Shown here piece after piece: positions 24,081 to 31,457 of a stretch of 36,062 nt of DNA. A model generated the notes under the pieces. It saw nothing but the letters and a program-made list of their open reading frames with translations. It ran no database searches and was not told where the DNA came from. The stretch covers positions 1 through 36,062 of the forward strand of contig SXOO01000077.1 of NCBI GenBank assembly GCA_005776725.1. Direction: 5' to 3'. Both the position numbers and the translations under genes were made by a program. Numbering within the stretch: the first letter of the stretch is position 1; the number at the start of each line of letters is the position of its first letter. Source of the stretch: Pseudomonadota bacterium. Lineage in GTDB: Bacteria > Myxococcota_A > UBA9042 > GCA-2863065.

Positions 24081-25163
24081 ATGACTCGAGGCAACCTCGT
24101 CCGCTGGGTCCTGGGCCTCGCCCTCGGCGCCCTGTTCGTCTGGCTCGCCGCCCGGGAGTGGCCGCTCCACGCGCTGTTCAGCGCGGCCGTCAAGCTCGAC
24201 GGGGCCACCCTGGTCTCGGCGGCCGGGTGGTCGTTCCATCTGCCCACACTGCTCCCTTACTTCGCGGTGCTCACGGCGATCCACTTCCTACGCGTCATTC
24301 GGTGGCGTCCCCTGGTCGCGCCCCTGGGCCATGTGGACCTCGGCACGCTCAACCGGGTCAGCGCCCTGGGCAACATGTACCTGTTCGTCCTCCCGCTGCG
24401 CCTCGGAGAGCTCGCTCGTCCCTACTATCTCTACCGCGAGACCGGGATACAGATGTCTGCCTCCCTGGGCACCATCGCGGTGGAGCGTGTGGCGGACGGG
24501 CTCATGGTCAGCCTCCTCCTGGGACTCACCCTGCCCTTCCTCCCCGAGGGCAGCGCGGCCGGCGAGCTGAGGCTGGCGGCCGGGCTCTCGCTCGCCGTCT
24601 TCGCGGCCGCGCTCGTCGTGCTGTTCGGCCTCGTCATGGCGCGGTCGCAGACCCTGGCCATCCTCAGGGCGGTCGGCTACCGGATCTCTCGGAAGCTCAC
24701 CGACAGGGTCCTGAGCGTCGCCTCCGCCTTCATCGACGGGCTCGCCGCGCTCCCCTCGCGGAGACACATCCTCGACTTCCTCGCCTGGTCGCTGGCCTAC
24801 TGGGCGCTGAACGGCTTCGGCTACTACGTACTGGCGATGGGTTTCCCGGGGCTGCATGTGCCGCTCGTGCTCGCGTACGCCATGATGGGGTGCGTAGTCG
24901 TGGGGATGATGCTCCCCAACCCGCCGGCAAACGTCGGTGTCTATTGGTATTTTCTGCTGAAGCCGATCACGCTGTATGGTGTGGCGGTGGGCGACCCGTC
25001 GGCGACCTTGTTCGGACTCCTCGCCTGGCTCGGCCAGCTCGTTCAGCAGACCGCGTTCGGTATCGTGCTCGGCCGACGCACCAGCGCGCCCACCGCGGAA
25101 CCCGCGCCGCCCGTAGACTTGGGCGACGGGCTGGGCCACCCACAAGGACCTGTCGGGCGGTGA
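24081..25163 (+). CDS. lysylphosphatidylglycerol synthase TM-type (UPF0104) flippase-like membrane protein
   Basis: This 360-residue polytopic inner-membrane protein has about eight helices. The motifs HFLRVIRWRPLVAPLG, PLRLGELARPYYL and ERVADGL are characteristic of the UPF0104/LPG-synthase-TM fold (R.GE..R... and ER..D). The aminoacyl-transfer domain of MprF is absent, so this is the membrane part alone. Such proteins are thought to move lipids or lipid-linked sugars. Just one base separates it from the dehydrogenase stop, and its own stop overlaps the next GTG, so it belongs to the same operon. Confidence 0.82.
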   Translation: MTRGNLVRWVLGLALGALFVWLAAREWPLHALFSAAVKLDGATLVSAAGWSFHLPTLLPYFAVLTAIHFLRVIRWRPLVAPLGHVDLGTLNRVSALGNMYLFVLPLRLGELARPYYLYRETGIQMSASLGTIAVERVADGLMVSLLLGLTLPFLPEGSAAGELRLAAGLSLAVFAAALVVLFGLVMARSQTLAILRAVGYRISRKLTDRVLSVASAFIDGLAALPSRRHILDFLAWSLAYWALNGFGYYVLAMGFPGLHVPLVLAYAMMGCVVVGMMLPNPPANVGVYWYFLLKPITLYGVAVGDPSATLFGLLAWLGQLVQQTAFGIVLGRRTSAPTAEPAPPVDLGDGLGHPQGPVGR

Positions 25164-25690
25164 GATGGCTCCTGGTCGTGGCGGTGGTGCTCTCCTGCGA
25201 CCGTCAGGAGCAGGTCGCGTCCCCACAACGCACCGAGGCCTCTGAACAGGTCGACAGGCTCCGAGCAGACAACGAGCAGGAGTTCACCGATCTGCGCGCG
25301 CGGTGGCTGGCGACGGAGGGTGCGGTCAGCGGCCTCCGCCGCGATCTCGAGACCGCTCGCAAGCAGCACCAGGAAGCCGAAGAGCTCCACCGCGCCGAGC
25401 GCGTCGCCGCCGAGTCTCTCACCCTGGACCTGCGACTCCGTCTCGACGCGCTGGAGCGCGCCCCGCGGCCCGTGACGCGACAGGCCAGCCCCGTCGGCGA
25501 CCGCGTGCTCCAGGCCTACGAAGAGCTGGCGTGCGCGGCGCGACGCGGGGCGGTCGAGAGCGTGCACCTGGTCCGAGAGCGCTGGGGCTTCGAGTCGCAC
25601 GAAGCCTGGGCGTTGGCGTGGCTGCAGGTGGCGCGAGACCCGGAGTTCGAGGCGCGCGCGGCGCAGCGCATCGCGCGCCTCTGCCCCTGA
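25160..25690 (+). CDS. small coiled-coil lipoprotein
   Basis: This 176-residue predicted lipoprotein starts at GTG 25160, which overlaps the preceding stop (GTGA). From this start the N-terminus reads VRWLLVVAVVLSC, a short signal peptide with a lipobox-like VLSC and Cys13. A long charged helix (about residues 25-95, Glu/Arg-rich with heptad-like Leu spacing) is likely a coiled coil. A helical C-terminal domain ends ARIARLCP. I do not recognise a family. It sits between the flippase-like protein and the SGNH hydrolase, so an envelope-polysaccharide role is possible. Confidence 0.65.
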   Translation: MRWLLVVAVVLSCDRQEQVASPQRTEASEQVDRLRADNEQEFTDLRARWLATEGAVSGLRRDLETARKQHQEAEELHRAERVAAESLTLDLRLRLDALERAPRPVTRQASPVGDRVLQAYEELACAARRGAVESVHLVRERWGFESHEAWALAWLQVARDPEFEARAAQRIARLCP

Positions 25691-25698
25691 GGCCCGGA

Positions 25699-26703
25699 GT
25701 GACCTGGCGCCGCATCGCACTCCTGAATCTCCTGGTCTTGTTGGGGCTCGAGGCGGTCTGCCAGGGGGTCTGGCAGCTGGTCCGCCACGAGGACATGCCC
25801 CGGGACCCGAGGAGCTGGCTGGCCCAGGCGCGGCTCTCGTTTCGCAACGGCCTCTACGTCGCCGACCACGCGGCGTTGTGGCGCCTCAGCCCCGGGTATC
25901 GCGGAGGTGAGGAGGCGCTCCGTTTCTGGGGAGACGCTCCGCTCGCCATCAACACAGACGGTATGCGCGGACCCGAGCGCCGCCCGGACGCGAAGGTCCG
26001 GGTCCTGGTGATCGGAGGCTCGCATCCGATGGGCATGTACGTGAGCTGGGAACAGAGCTACGCGGGCCAACTCGAGCGACTGCTGGCCGCCGATGGCCAC
26101 TCTGCCCAGGTCCTCAACGCCTCGGCCCCGGGCTACACCAGCTGGCAAGCGCGGCGCTGGCTCGAGGCGTACGCCGCCGACTTCGCGCCAACAGCGATCG
26201 TCTTTGACGCGGGTGTGAACGACACCCTTCCGCTCACGACGGAGTATCCCATCGAGGACAAGGCGCTACGGGCTGCCCCGGCGTGGGCATCCTCCACGCG
26301 CTCGTGGCTCGAGGTGTCCGCCACCTTCCGGCTGCTGCAGCGCTGGCTGGCGGGTCCGCCGCCGGTGCAGGACGGCACGCCCACCGCCGGCACGCGGGTC
26401 TCCCGCGACGACCACGCGTCGAATGTGCGCGCGGTCGTGTCGCTCGGGGCGCGCATCGGCGCGGAGGTCGTCGTGGTCAATCAGCTGTCGGTTGACCTGG
26501 AACGAACCGGGAGGGCGACCTGCATCTTCGACGAGCGCGAGTTCGCCGACCGACGCGTGGATCTCTGCCAGCTCTTCGGGGCGCTCGGCGCCAGTGCCCG
26601 AGACCTCTTCGTGGACCCGATCCACGCCAACGCGGCTGGGCACGCGCAAATCGCAGAGGCCATCGCTGCGAAACTTCACCGGAGCGCGAGAGCGCGGAGG
26701 TGA
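25699..26703 (+). CDS. SGNH/GDSL-type hydrolase with N-terminal membrane anchor
   Basis: This 334-residue protein starts at GTG 25699, eight bases after the preceding stop; that start places a membrane anchor at residues 6-22. The SGNH core has GGSHPMGM (Ser108), a Gly block (NASAPGYTSWQARRWLE), GVND (Asn174) and a C-terminal DPIHANAAGH (Asp306, His309). The catalytic set is complete. Enzymes of this fold remove or transfer acyl groups on sugars and lipids. With the upstream nucleotide-sugar dehydrogenase and flippase-like gene, acetyl-modification of an exopolysaccharide is a reasonable inference. A strong hairpin follows. Confidence 0.8.
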   Translation: MTWRRIALLNLLVLLGLEAVCQGVWQLVRHEDMPRDPRSWLAQARLSFRNGLYVADHAALWRLSPGYRGGEEALRFWGDAPLAINTDGMRGPERRPDAKVRVLVIGGSHPMGMYVSWEQSYAGQLERLLAADGHSAQVLNASAPGYTSWQARRWLEAYAADFAPTAIVFDAGVNDTLPLTTEYPIEDKALRAAPAWASSTRSWLEVSATFRLLQRWLAGPPPVQDGTPTAGTRVSRDDHASNVRAVVSLGARIGAEVVVVNQLSVDLERTGRATCIFDEREFADRRVDLCQLFGALGASARDLFVDPIHANAAGHAQIAEAIAAKLHRSARARR

Positions 26704-26706
26704 ACC

Positions 26707-26734
26707 GGGCCGGGGAGCTCTGCTGCCCCGGCCC
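26707..26734 (+). terminator. strong hairpin after the SGNH hydrolase
   Basis: GGGCCGGGG (26707-26715) and CCCCGGCCC (26726-26734) form a perfect 9-bp stem with a 10-nt loop directly after the stop. There is no U-tract. It lies between convergent genes and may serve as terminator from the left. Confidence 0.5.
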
Positions 26735-26866
26735 CAACATGAACCGCTCCGTCGCGATGCCGCTGCCCACGGGAGCGGGGCGGCGCCCCGCTGAGACCCG
26801 GGGGTAGCGCCCGACGCCACGGAGACACGGGCCCAGACGCGCCCGCGGCCAGGATAGGTGGCGGGC

Positions 26867-26995
26867 TCAGAAGAGCGTGTAGACGAAGGGGACCCCTGCG
26901 CCGTCCACCGCCGTCAGCCAGGCCACGAGCGCTAGCGCCACGATGACCACGAGGCTTGGGACAAGCCACCGCCAGCGGAAGGCCGGAGCTCTCAC
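26867..26995 (-). CDS. 42-residue single-helix membrane protein
   Basis: This tiny protein starts at GTG (26995-26993), overlapping the stop of the upstream 807-residue lipoprotein gene by GTGA. It has a basic N-terminus (RAPAFRWRW), one membrane helix (about residues 10-29) and a short tail ending VPFVYTLF. By the positive-inside rule the N-terminus is cytoplasmic. Translational coupling and the clear helix argue that it is a real gene. It may be a partner of the neighbouring lipoprotein. No family recognised. Confidence 0.55.
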   Translation of the reverse strand: MRAPAFRWRWLVPSLVVIVALALVAWLTAVDGAGVPFVYTLF

Positions 26996-29415
26996 AGCGG
27001 GGTGTCTCCGAGGTCGAACGCGTGAACCAAGGCGCCGAGCTCGGCGTCGGACGCCACATGCTCGGCGCCGCGGCGGAAACGCAGACACCCCGCGGCGTTG
27101 GCCGCCCGTCCCCGGCGCCCTTCGCTGTCCAAAACGACGGGGCCCACCTGCGTCATCAGGATGCGGCGTGTCACCTCGCAGTCGGCGTCGATGAGCACTA
27201 CGTCGCGACCATCCGTCACCGCGACCCGGTCGGCTTCGGGGGCGACCGCGACGTCCACAGCCCTGCCGACCCGCGCGCCACACCGCTGCGCCGGGGGGGA
27301 CTGCGCCTCAAGCCCAAAGAGCGTGACGCGGCCCGAAACCAGGAGCGCCGCCAGGTCGCCGGCGGCGCCAAGGGCCACGCCGGACCCGCGTGCGACCGCG
27401 ACCGGCATCGAGCCCGGTGAGCCCACGTCGACACAGCCCCACGCGGCGCCACCTCCCACACTGCCCGGGCCAGCGCCGGCCTCGCCGGTGACCAGGCAGA
27501 GCTTGAGACCCACGTTCGGCGCGCCTTCGCGAGTCGGTGGAGCGGTGTTCTCCGAGGGCTCCGCGGACCCCGAACGACCACCCAGGGTGAGGACGACGGG
27601 GCCCGCCCGGCCGGCTGCAACCCGCACAGCGGTGTCTCCCTCGGCGCTGCCGCCCACGGCCTCGGCTGGGCCCAAGCGCTGCCCGTCCCACGGCATGCGG
27701 GTGAGCCCGACCGAAGGCGCCGCCCCCCACTCGACCGCGTGCGCCGCGCCGCCCGTGGGGACAGCGGTGGGGCTCAGCGCCCACAGCTCGCCGTCTCCCT
27801 CGGCGACGTCGATCACCTCGCCAGGCAGCGAGGCGCTCGCGATGAGGCCGGCGAGCGCGCCTGCGGTCTCCGGGCGCCCCGGCGGGGGCAGACGGAGGAC
27901 CTGAAGCGACGACCCGCTGAGGCGCGCGACGCCGCTCGGGAGGGGCGCCCAGACCACGCCGCCGCCGGACGAATAGACGCGCCACGACCACGCCGCGCCG
28001 GTCTTGCGGTCTAGCGAGAGTGCGCCCCCCTCGCCGTGAAGGGCCAGCGCGTCCCTCCCGAAGCCGAGACGCTCGACCCGCCTCGGGAGTGGCATGACGC
28101 GATCGAAGCGCGTGTCTCCTTCTGGCCCGAACGCCGCGAGGCGCGCGGACGGGACCCCGTCCGGGCCTTCGGACCGCCCGGCCACAACCCACCGCTGCCC
28201 ATCTTCGGAGACCGCGGCGAGGAGCGCGCCGGGCCCCGCAGCGACAGCCGCCTCGTGGGTGACTGCCGCCCTCTCCGGCGCGCCTTCTGGTTCGGCCTCT
28301 GGTTCGGCCTCTGGTGCGGCCCCCGGAGCGGCCCCAGGGGCGGATCCGGGTGCGGCCTCTAGCGCGGGCTCTCGCTCAGGGAGCCGCCACCTCACCAGAG
28401 TCCCCTCGGCGTCGCGCGTCACCAGCCCCACGTCACCGTCCACGAAGGCGACGGGCTCGCTGCCGGGGACCCGTGCGAGCTCGCCGCCGGTCCACGCGCT
28501 ATGAACCAACACGGTCCCGTTCGTCCCGCCGCTCGCGACGCTGTTGCCGGAAGGCGAGAGGACGAGCCCGGCGGGATCGGTGATGCCCTTCAGCTCCCGC
28601 ACCCGTCGGCCGCCCTCGCCGCCGTAGGCGAGGACCACGACACGCGCACCGCGGTCGAAGGGCACGCCCTCCACCACGGCCACGAAGGCAGCCCCACGCT
28701 CGTCCGCGAGCACCGACACCACGCGCGTCATGGGACCGACAGTGAGCCCGAGCGGGATGGTTTGTGGTTCCGGGCGCGCTGCGTCGGGCCGCAGACTGAC
28801 CCATCGCGCGCCAACCTCGGTGACGACGATGGCAACGGTTCCGTCGAGGCTCCCGGCGCACTGTACGGAGCGCCCGGCCGGCACCGCGGACTCCAGAGAG
28901 ACCGCGTCCCGTACATGGTCGAAGAGGGTCAACCTCGGCGCTCCGTCCGCCCCGGGACGGAGCCAGAGGGAGCGCAGCCCCCCTGGGAGCGCGGGGTTGG
29001 AGCGGCACACGAGCTCGTCAACGGGCGCGCGCTCGGCCAAGAGACGGCCGCGGGAGCCATCGAACAGCTGAAGCCGCCGTGGCCCCTCCACTACCGCGAC
29101 GACGCTGCCGCCCCGAACGATCGACACGTGAGTCGCTTCGTCGGTTCGCAGTCGATCCAGCACGGCCACGGGGGAGAGCACGGCTGGGGCCGTGGCGACC
29201 GTGTGGGCCGCCATGTCCGGCGGCGCGGCTTCCGCGGACGCGGCTTCCGCGGGCGCGGCTTCCGCTGCCGTCGTGGGGGTCGACTCGCCCTCCGCCGGGC
29301 CCGCTTGGCCGGCCGCATGGGCGGACGCGGAGGGCGTTGGGGCCGCGTCATCCGCGCGCCGACAACCGGGACCCAGCACGAGCGCGACGATCGCCATCAA
29401 GGGGTAGCGCAGCAT
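26992..29415 (-). CDS. large beta-propeller-like lipoprotein
   Basis: This is an 807-residue predicted exported protein. The signal peptide ends LVLGPGC (Cys18), a weak lipobox with Pro at -2. An Ala/Glu/Pro-rich linker (to about residue 75) follows. Then come repeated segments of the WD40/PQQ-propeller type (LQLFDGSRGRLLAE, GLVLSPSGNSVASGGTNGTVLVHSAWTGGELAR, VRWRLPE). A Glu/Pro/Ala-repeat insert (EAEPEAEPEGAPE, near residue 370) splits the propeller. Two late Cys pairs may form disulfides. I infer a scaffold or sensing role at the envelope. The ATG at 29415 fits the promoter at 29425-29453. The gene is divergent from the 29441 gene and coupled to a 42-residue membrane protein downstream. Confidence 0.65.
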   Translation of the reverse strand: MLRYPLMAIVALVLGPGCRRADDAAPTPSASAHAAGQAGPAEGESTPTTAAEAAPAEAASAEAAPPDMAAHTVATAPAVLSPVAVLDRLRTDEATHVSIVRGGSVVAVVEGPRRLQLFDGSRGRLLAERAPVDELVCRSNPALPGGLRSLWLRPGADGAPRLTLFDHVRDAVSLESAVPAGRSVQCAGSLDGTVAIVVTEVGARWVSLRPDAARPEPQTIPLGLTVGPMTRVVSVLADERGAAFVAVVEGVPFDRGARVVVLAYGGEGGRRVRELKGITDPAGLVLSPSGNSVASGGTNGTVLVHSAWTGGELARVPGSEPVAFVDGDVGLVTRDAEGTLVRWRLPEREPALEAAPGSAPGAAPGAAPEAEPEAEPEGAPERAAVTHEAAVAAGPGALLAAVSEDGQRWVVAGRSEGPDGVPSARLAAFGPEGDTRFDRVMPLPRRVERLGFGRDALALHGEGGALSLDRKTGAAWSWRVYSSGGGVVWAPLPSGVARLSGSSLQVLRLPPPGRPETAGALAGLIASASLPGEVIDVAEGDGELWALSPTAVPTGGAAHAVEWGAAPSVGLTRMPWDGQRLGPAEAVGGSAEGDTAVRVAAGRAGPVVLTLGGRSGSAEPSENTAPPTREGAPNVGLKLCLVTGEAGAGPGSVGGGAAWGCVDVGSPGSMPVAVARGSGVALGAAGDLAALLVSGRVTLFGLEAQSPPAQRCGARVGRAVDVAVAPEADRVAVTDGRDVVLIDADCEVTRRILMTQVGPVVLDSEGRRGRAANAAGCLRFRRGAEHVASDAELGALVHAFDLGDTPL

Positions 29416-29424
29416 GGCGAAGCG

Positions 29425-29453
29425 AGCATACTCCCGCCCCGTGACGCTGTCGT
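29425..29453 (-). promoter_or_regulatory. predicted promoter of the propeller lipoprotein
   Basis: On the minus strand ACGACA (29453-29448) is followed by a 17-nt spacer and TATGCT (29430-29425). Nine bases then separate it from the ATG at 29415. On the plus strand CATACT (29427-29432) overlaps the same -10 and lies eight bases before GTG 29441. Confidence 0.6.
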
Positions 29454-31075
29454 CTCACACGGGGACCGGGCGGGTCCGTTGGCTTCGAGCGACGTGGCCG
29501 GAGCTGCTCGTACTCACTGCGCTCGGGGCCTTCCTCGCGTTGCTGTTTCTCCGCCCCGTATGGGACATCGACATCTTCTGGCACATCGCCGCCGGCCGGG
29601 AATTCCGTCGGCTCGGGCACCTCGTGACGCTCGACCCGATGGGTCTGGATCCGAGCCGGCGCTGGGTCAGCTTTCAGTGGGGCTATCAGCTTGCGGTGAG
29701 CGCCGTCCACGACCTCGGGGGATGGCCCGCCCTCCGCGCGCTGCACGCCGCGATCCTCCTCGCCGCGTTCGGGCTCTTCCACAGGCTCCACCGCGCCCTC
29801 CTCGGGCCCTGGCGCGGCCTCGCTGCCACGCTCCTCCTGCTCCTGCTCTACCAGGATCGCATCAATGTCCGCCCAGACGTGGTGAACCTCCTCGGGTTGG
29901 CGGTGCTCCTACCGCTCCTGCTCGCGGAGTCGCCCGCGGGGGATGGCAGCTTCTGCGCGCCCCGACTCGCGCGAGGTGGCTGGCTCGGGATCGTTGGACT
30001 CGGGCTCTTCATGGCGCTCTGGGCCACCGTCCACGCCGGGGGGGAGCTCAACCACCTGATCGTGGCGCTCGCCGTCCCGATCGGCGTAGCCGTGGACAAG
30101 CTGCGCGGCCGTGCACGACACGCGTCCGTTCGCGCTGCGGCTCTGTTCTGGCTCGGTCTGGCTTTGCCGTGTGTGTTCGTACCGCACTTTCTCAGCGGCG
30201 CGCTGGACGCCCTTGTCCTGGTGCGCTCTGGCGGGGCGTCCATCGAGGAGTGGAGCGCGCCGATCGCGTATGTGCTGGGCGACGCCCCGCAGCCCCCCGG
30301 CCGCATCGTCACGGGCCTCTTGCCTTACGCCGCGCTCCTGGCGTTTCTGGTCCTCGCTCTACGCGGCCAGCTCGCGCGCCTGCCGCTGCACCGTGTGGGC
30401 CTCGCGTTGGGCTTCCTGGGTCTGTCGCTGTTGTTCGTGCGGTTCGTCTACTTCACCCTGCCCGCGGCCCTGTGCCTCCTGCCCGCGCTCAGCGGGGAGG
30501 TCGCCACCTCCGCGCCGAAGGAGGCACGCCGGCAGTGGCTCACCGTGGCCGCGGTGGTCACGCTCGCTGGGCTGGTCTGGCACACGAATGTCGAGCGACT
30601 GCACGGCGGTCTCCGGGGCCTCGTGGGCGACACACACTCGGACCTCGACCAGCGCCGCTATCCGGAGGCTTCGGCGGACTACCTCCACGCCGTGGGTTTC
30701 CGCGGCTCGATCTTTGCCCACGCCCGCTTCGGGAGCTACCTGCTGTATCGCCTGCACCCGGGCGTCCGAGTCCTGGTGGACGGCCGCTTCGCCGTCCCCG
30801 CGGAGACAGCAGCCGACATCCAGCGCCTACACGAGATACACAGCGCAGTACCGAACGACCCGAGCATTGCAACCGAAGTTGAACGCATCATCGAACGGTA
30901 TCCAGCCGATGTTGTAGTCGCCGAACCCCCGCTCTTCGCTTCTCCAGAGACCGCCTGTCCCAGGTGGTCCCGGGTCTTCGTGGCGTGGAATCAGGAGGTC
31001 TGGGTTCGGCGTGACAGCGTGGAAGTCCGCCGCCTCGAGGCCCTGGGGAGCCTGCCCCTCCCCGTGTGCCCGTGA
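29441..31075 (+). CDS. polytopic membrane protein, GT-C-like
   Basis: This protein of 544 residues (553 if ATG 29414 is used) has ten or more membrane helices in its first 370 residues and a C-terminal soluble domain. An acidic motif after the first helix (WDIDIFWHIAAGREF) and an overall plan of many helices followed by a soluble domain (RRYPEASADYLHAVG, RVLVDGRFAVPAE) resemble GT-C-type glycosyltransferases or O-mannosyltransferase relatives. ATG 29414 shares its CATG with the opposite gene's start and lies upstream of the predicted -10, so GTG 29441 is preferred. Activity is not proven. Confidence 0.65.
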   Translation: MTLSSHTGTGRVRWLRATWPELLVLTALGAFLALLFLRPVWDIDIFWHIAAGREFRRLGHLVTLDPMGLDPSRRWVSFQWGYQLAVSAVHDLGGWPALRALHAAILLAAFGLFHRLHRALLGPWRGLAATLLLLLLYQDRINVRPDVVNLLGLAVLLPLLLAESPAGDGSFCAPRLARGGWLGIVGLGLFMALWATVHAGGELNHLIVALAVPIGVAVDKLRGRARHASVRAAALFWLGLALPCVFVPHFLSGALDALVLVRSGGASIEEWSAPIAYVLGDAPQPPGRIVTGLLPYAALLAFLVLALRGQLARLPLHRVGLALGFLGLSLLFVRFVYFTLPAALCLLPALSGEVATSAPKEARRQWLTVAAVVTLAGLVWHTNVERLHGGLRGLVGDTHSDLDQRRYPEASADYLHAVGFRGSIFAHARFGSYLLYRLHPGVRVLVDGRFAVPAETAADIQRLHEIHSAVPNDPSIATEVERIIERYPADVVVAEPPLFASPETACPRWSRVFVAWNQEVWVRRDSVEVRRLEALGSLPLPVCP

Positions 31076-31233
31076 TCAGCCTGACGCGGCCGCACGGGAG
31101 GGGGCCGTTGGGCGAGCACAATCTGTGAGTCGCGTCGAGTTTCGCATTTAGCCACAAGCCATTATGAGCGTGTTCACCACAATGCACGCGGACGAACGGA
31201 GGCGGGGCGCACATAAAAATCTCCGCTGACGTA

Positions 31234-31262
31234 TTGACGCACTTTGCAACCCGGGCTATTTC
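31234..31262 (+). promoter_or_regulatory. predicted promoter of the H1-like gene
   Basis: TTGACG (31234-31239), a 17-nt spacer, and TATTTC (31257-31262). The start would be near 31269, leaving a leader of about 190 nt. AT-rich ACATAAAAAT lies just upstream and might act as an UP element. Confidence 0.6.
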
Positions 31263-31277
31263 GTACCGTCAGTTGCA

Positions 31278-31322
31278 GCGGCTGAGTTCCTTCACCCCGG
31301 TCAGGGGTCCCCCCTCAGCCGC
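31278..31322 (+). promoter_or_regulatory. nested hairpin in the leader of the H1-like gene
   Basis: An outer 9-bp stem (GCGGCTGAG 31278-31286 with CTCAGCCGC 31314-31322) encloses an inner 5-bp stem (ACCCC 31294-31298 with GGGGT 31304-31308). It starts about ten bases after the predicted transcription start. There is no U-tract, so simple termination is unlikely. It could regulate translation or stability. Confidence 0.5.
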
Positions 31323-31457
31323 GCAAGCGGCGTCGTCCAGGTCGGGGGCGCCTTCGCCATCAGCCGGCAGCCACTCCCCGTGACTACCGGGCATTCCAAT
31401 CGAACGTTTGCCGGAGCTATCAGCCGTGATGTGCTCCGAGCCGCGAGGTAAGAGATC

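Larger units (their letters stand above)
31076..31457 (+). other. 382-base intergenic region with promoter and structured leader
   Basis: No gene is seen here. It holds a locally A/T-richer stretch (31125-31265), a promoter-like pair at 31234-31262, a nested hairpin at 31278-31322, and then about 135 bases without clear structure up to a GAGG site before the ATG at 31458. An imperfect CGGCC/GGCCG repeat near 31087-31110 could serve as weak terminator of the preceding gene. Confidence 0.7.

Noticed and set aside
28501..30882. 793-codon plus-strand frame
   Set aside because: It spans the opposite strand of the propeller lipoprotein and an alternative frame of the membrane protein. Its translation is Arg/Pro/Ala-rich without domains.
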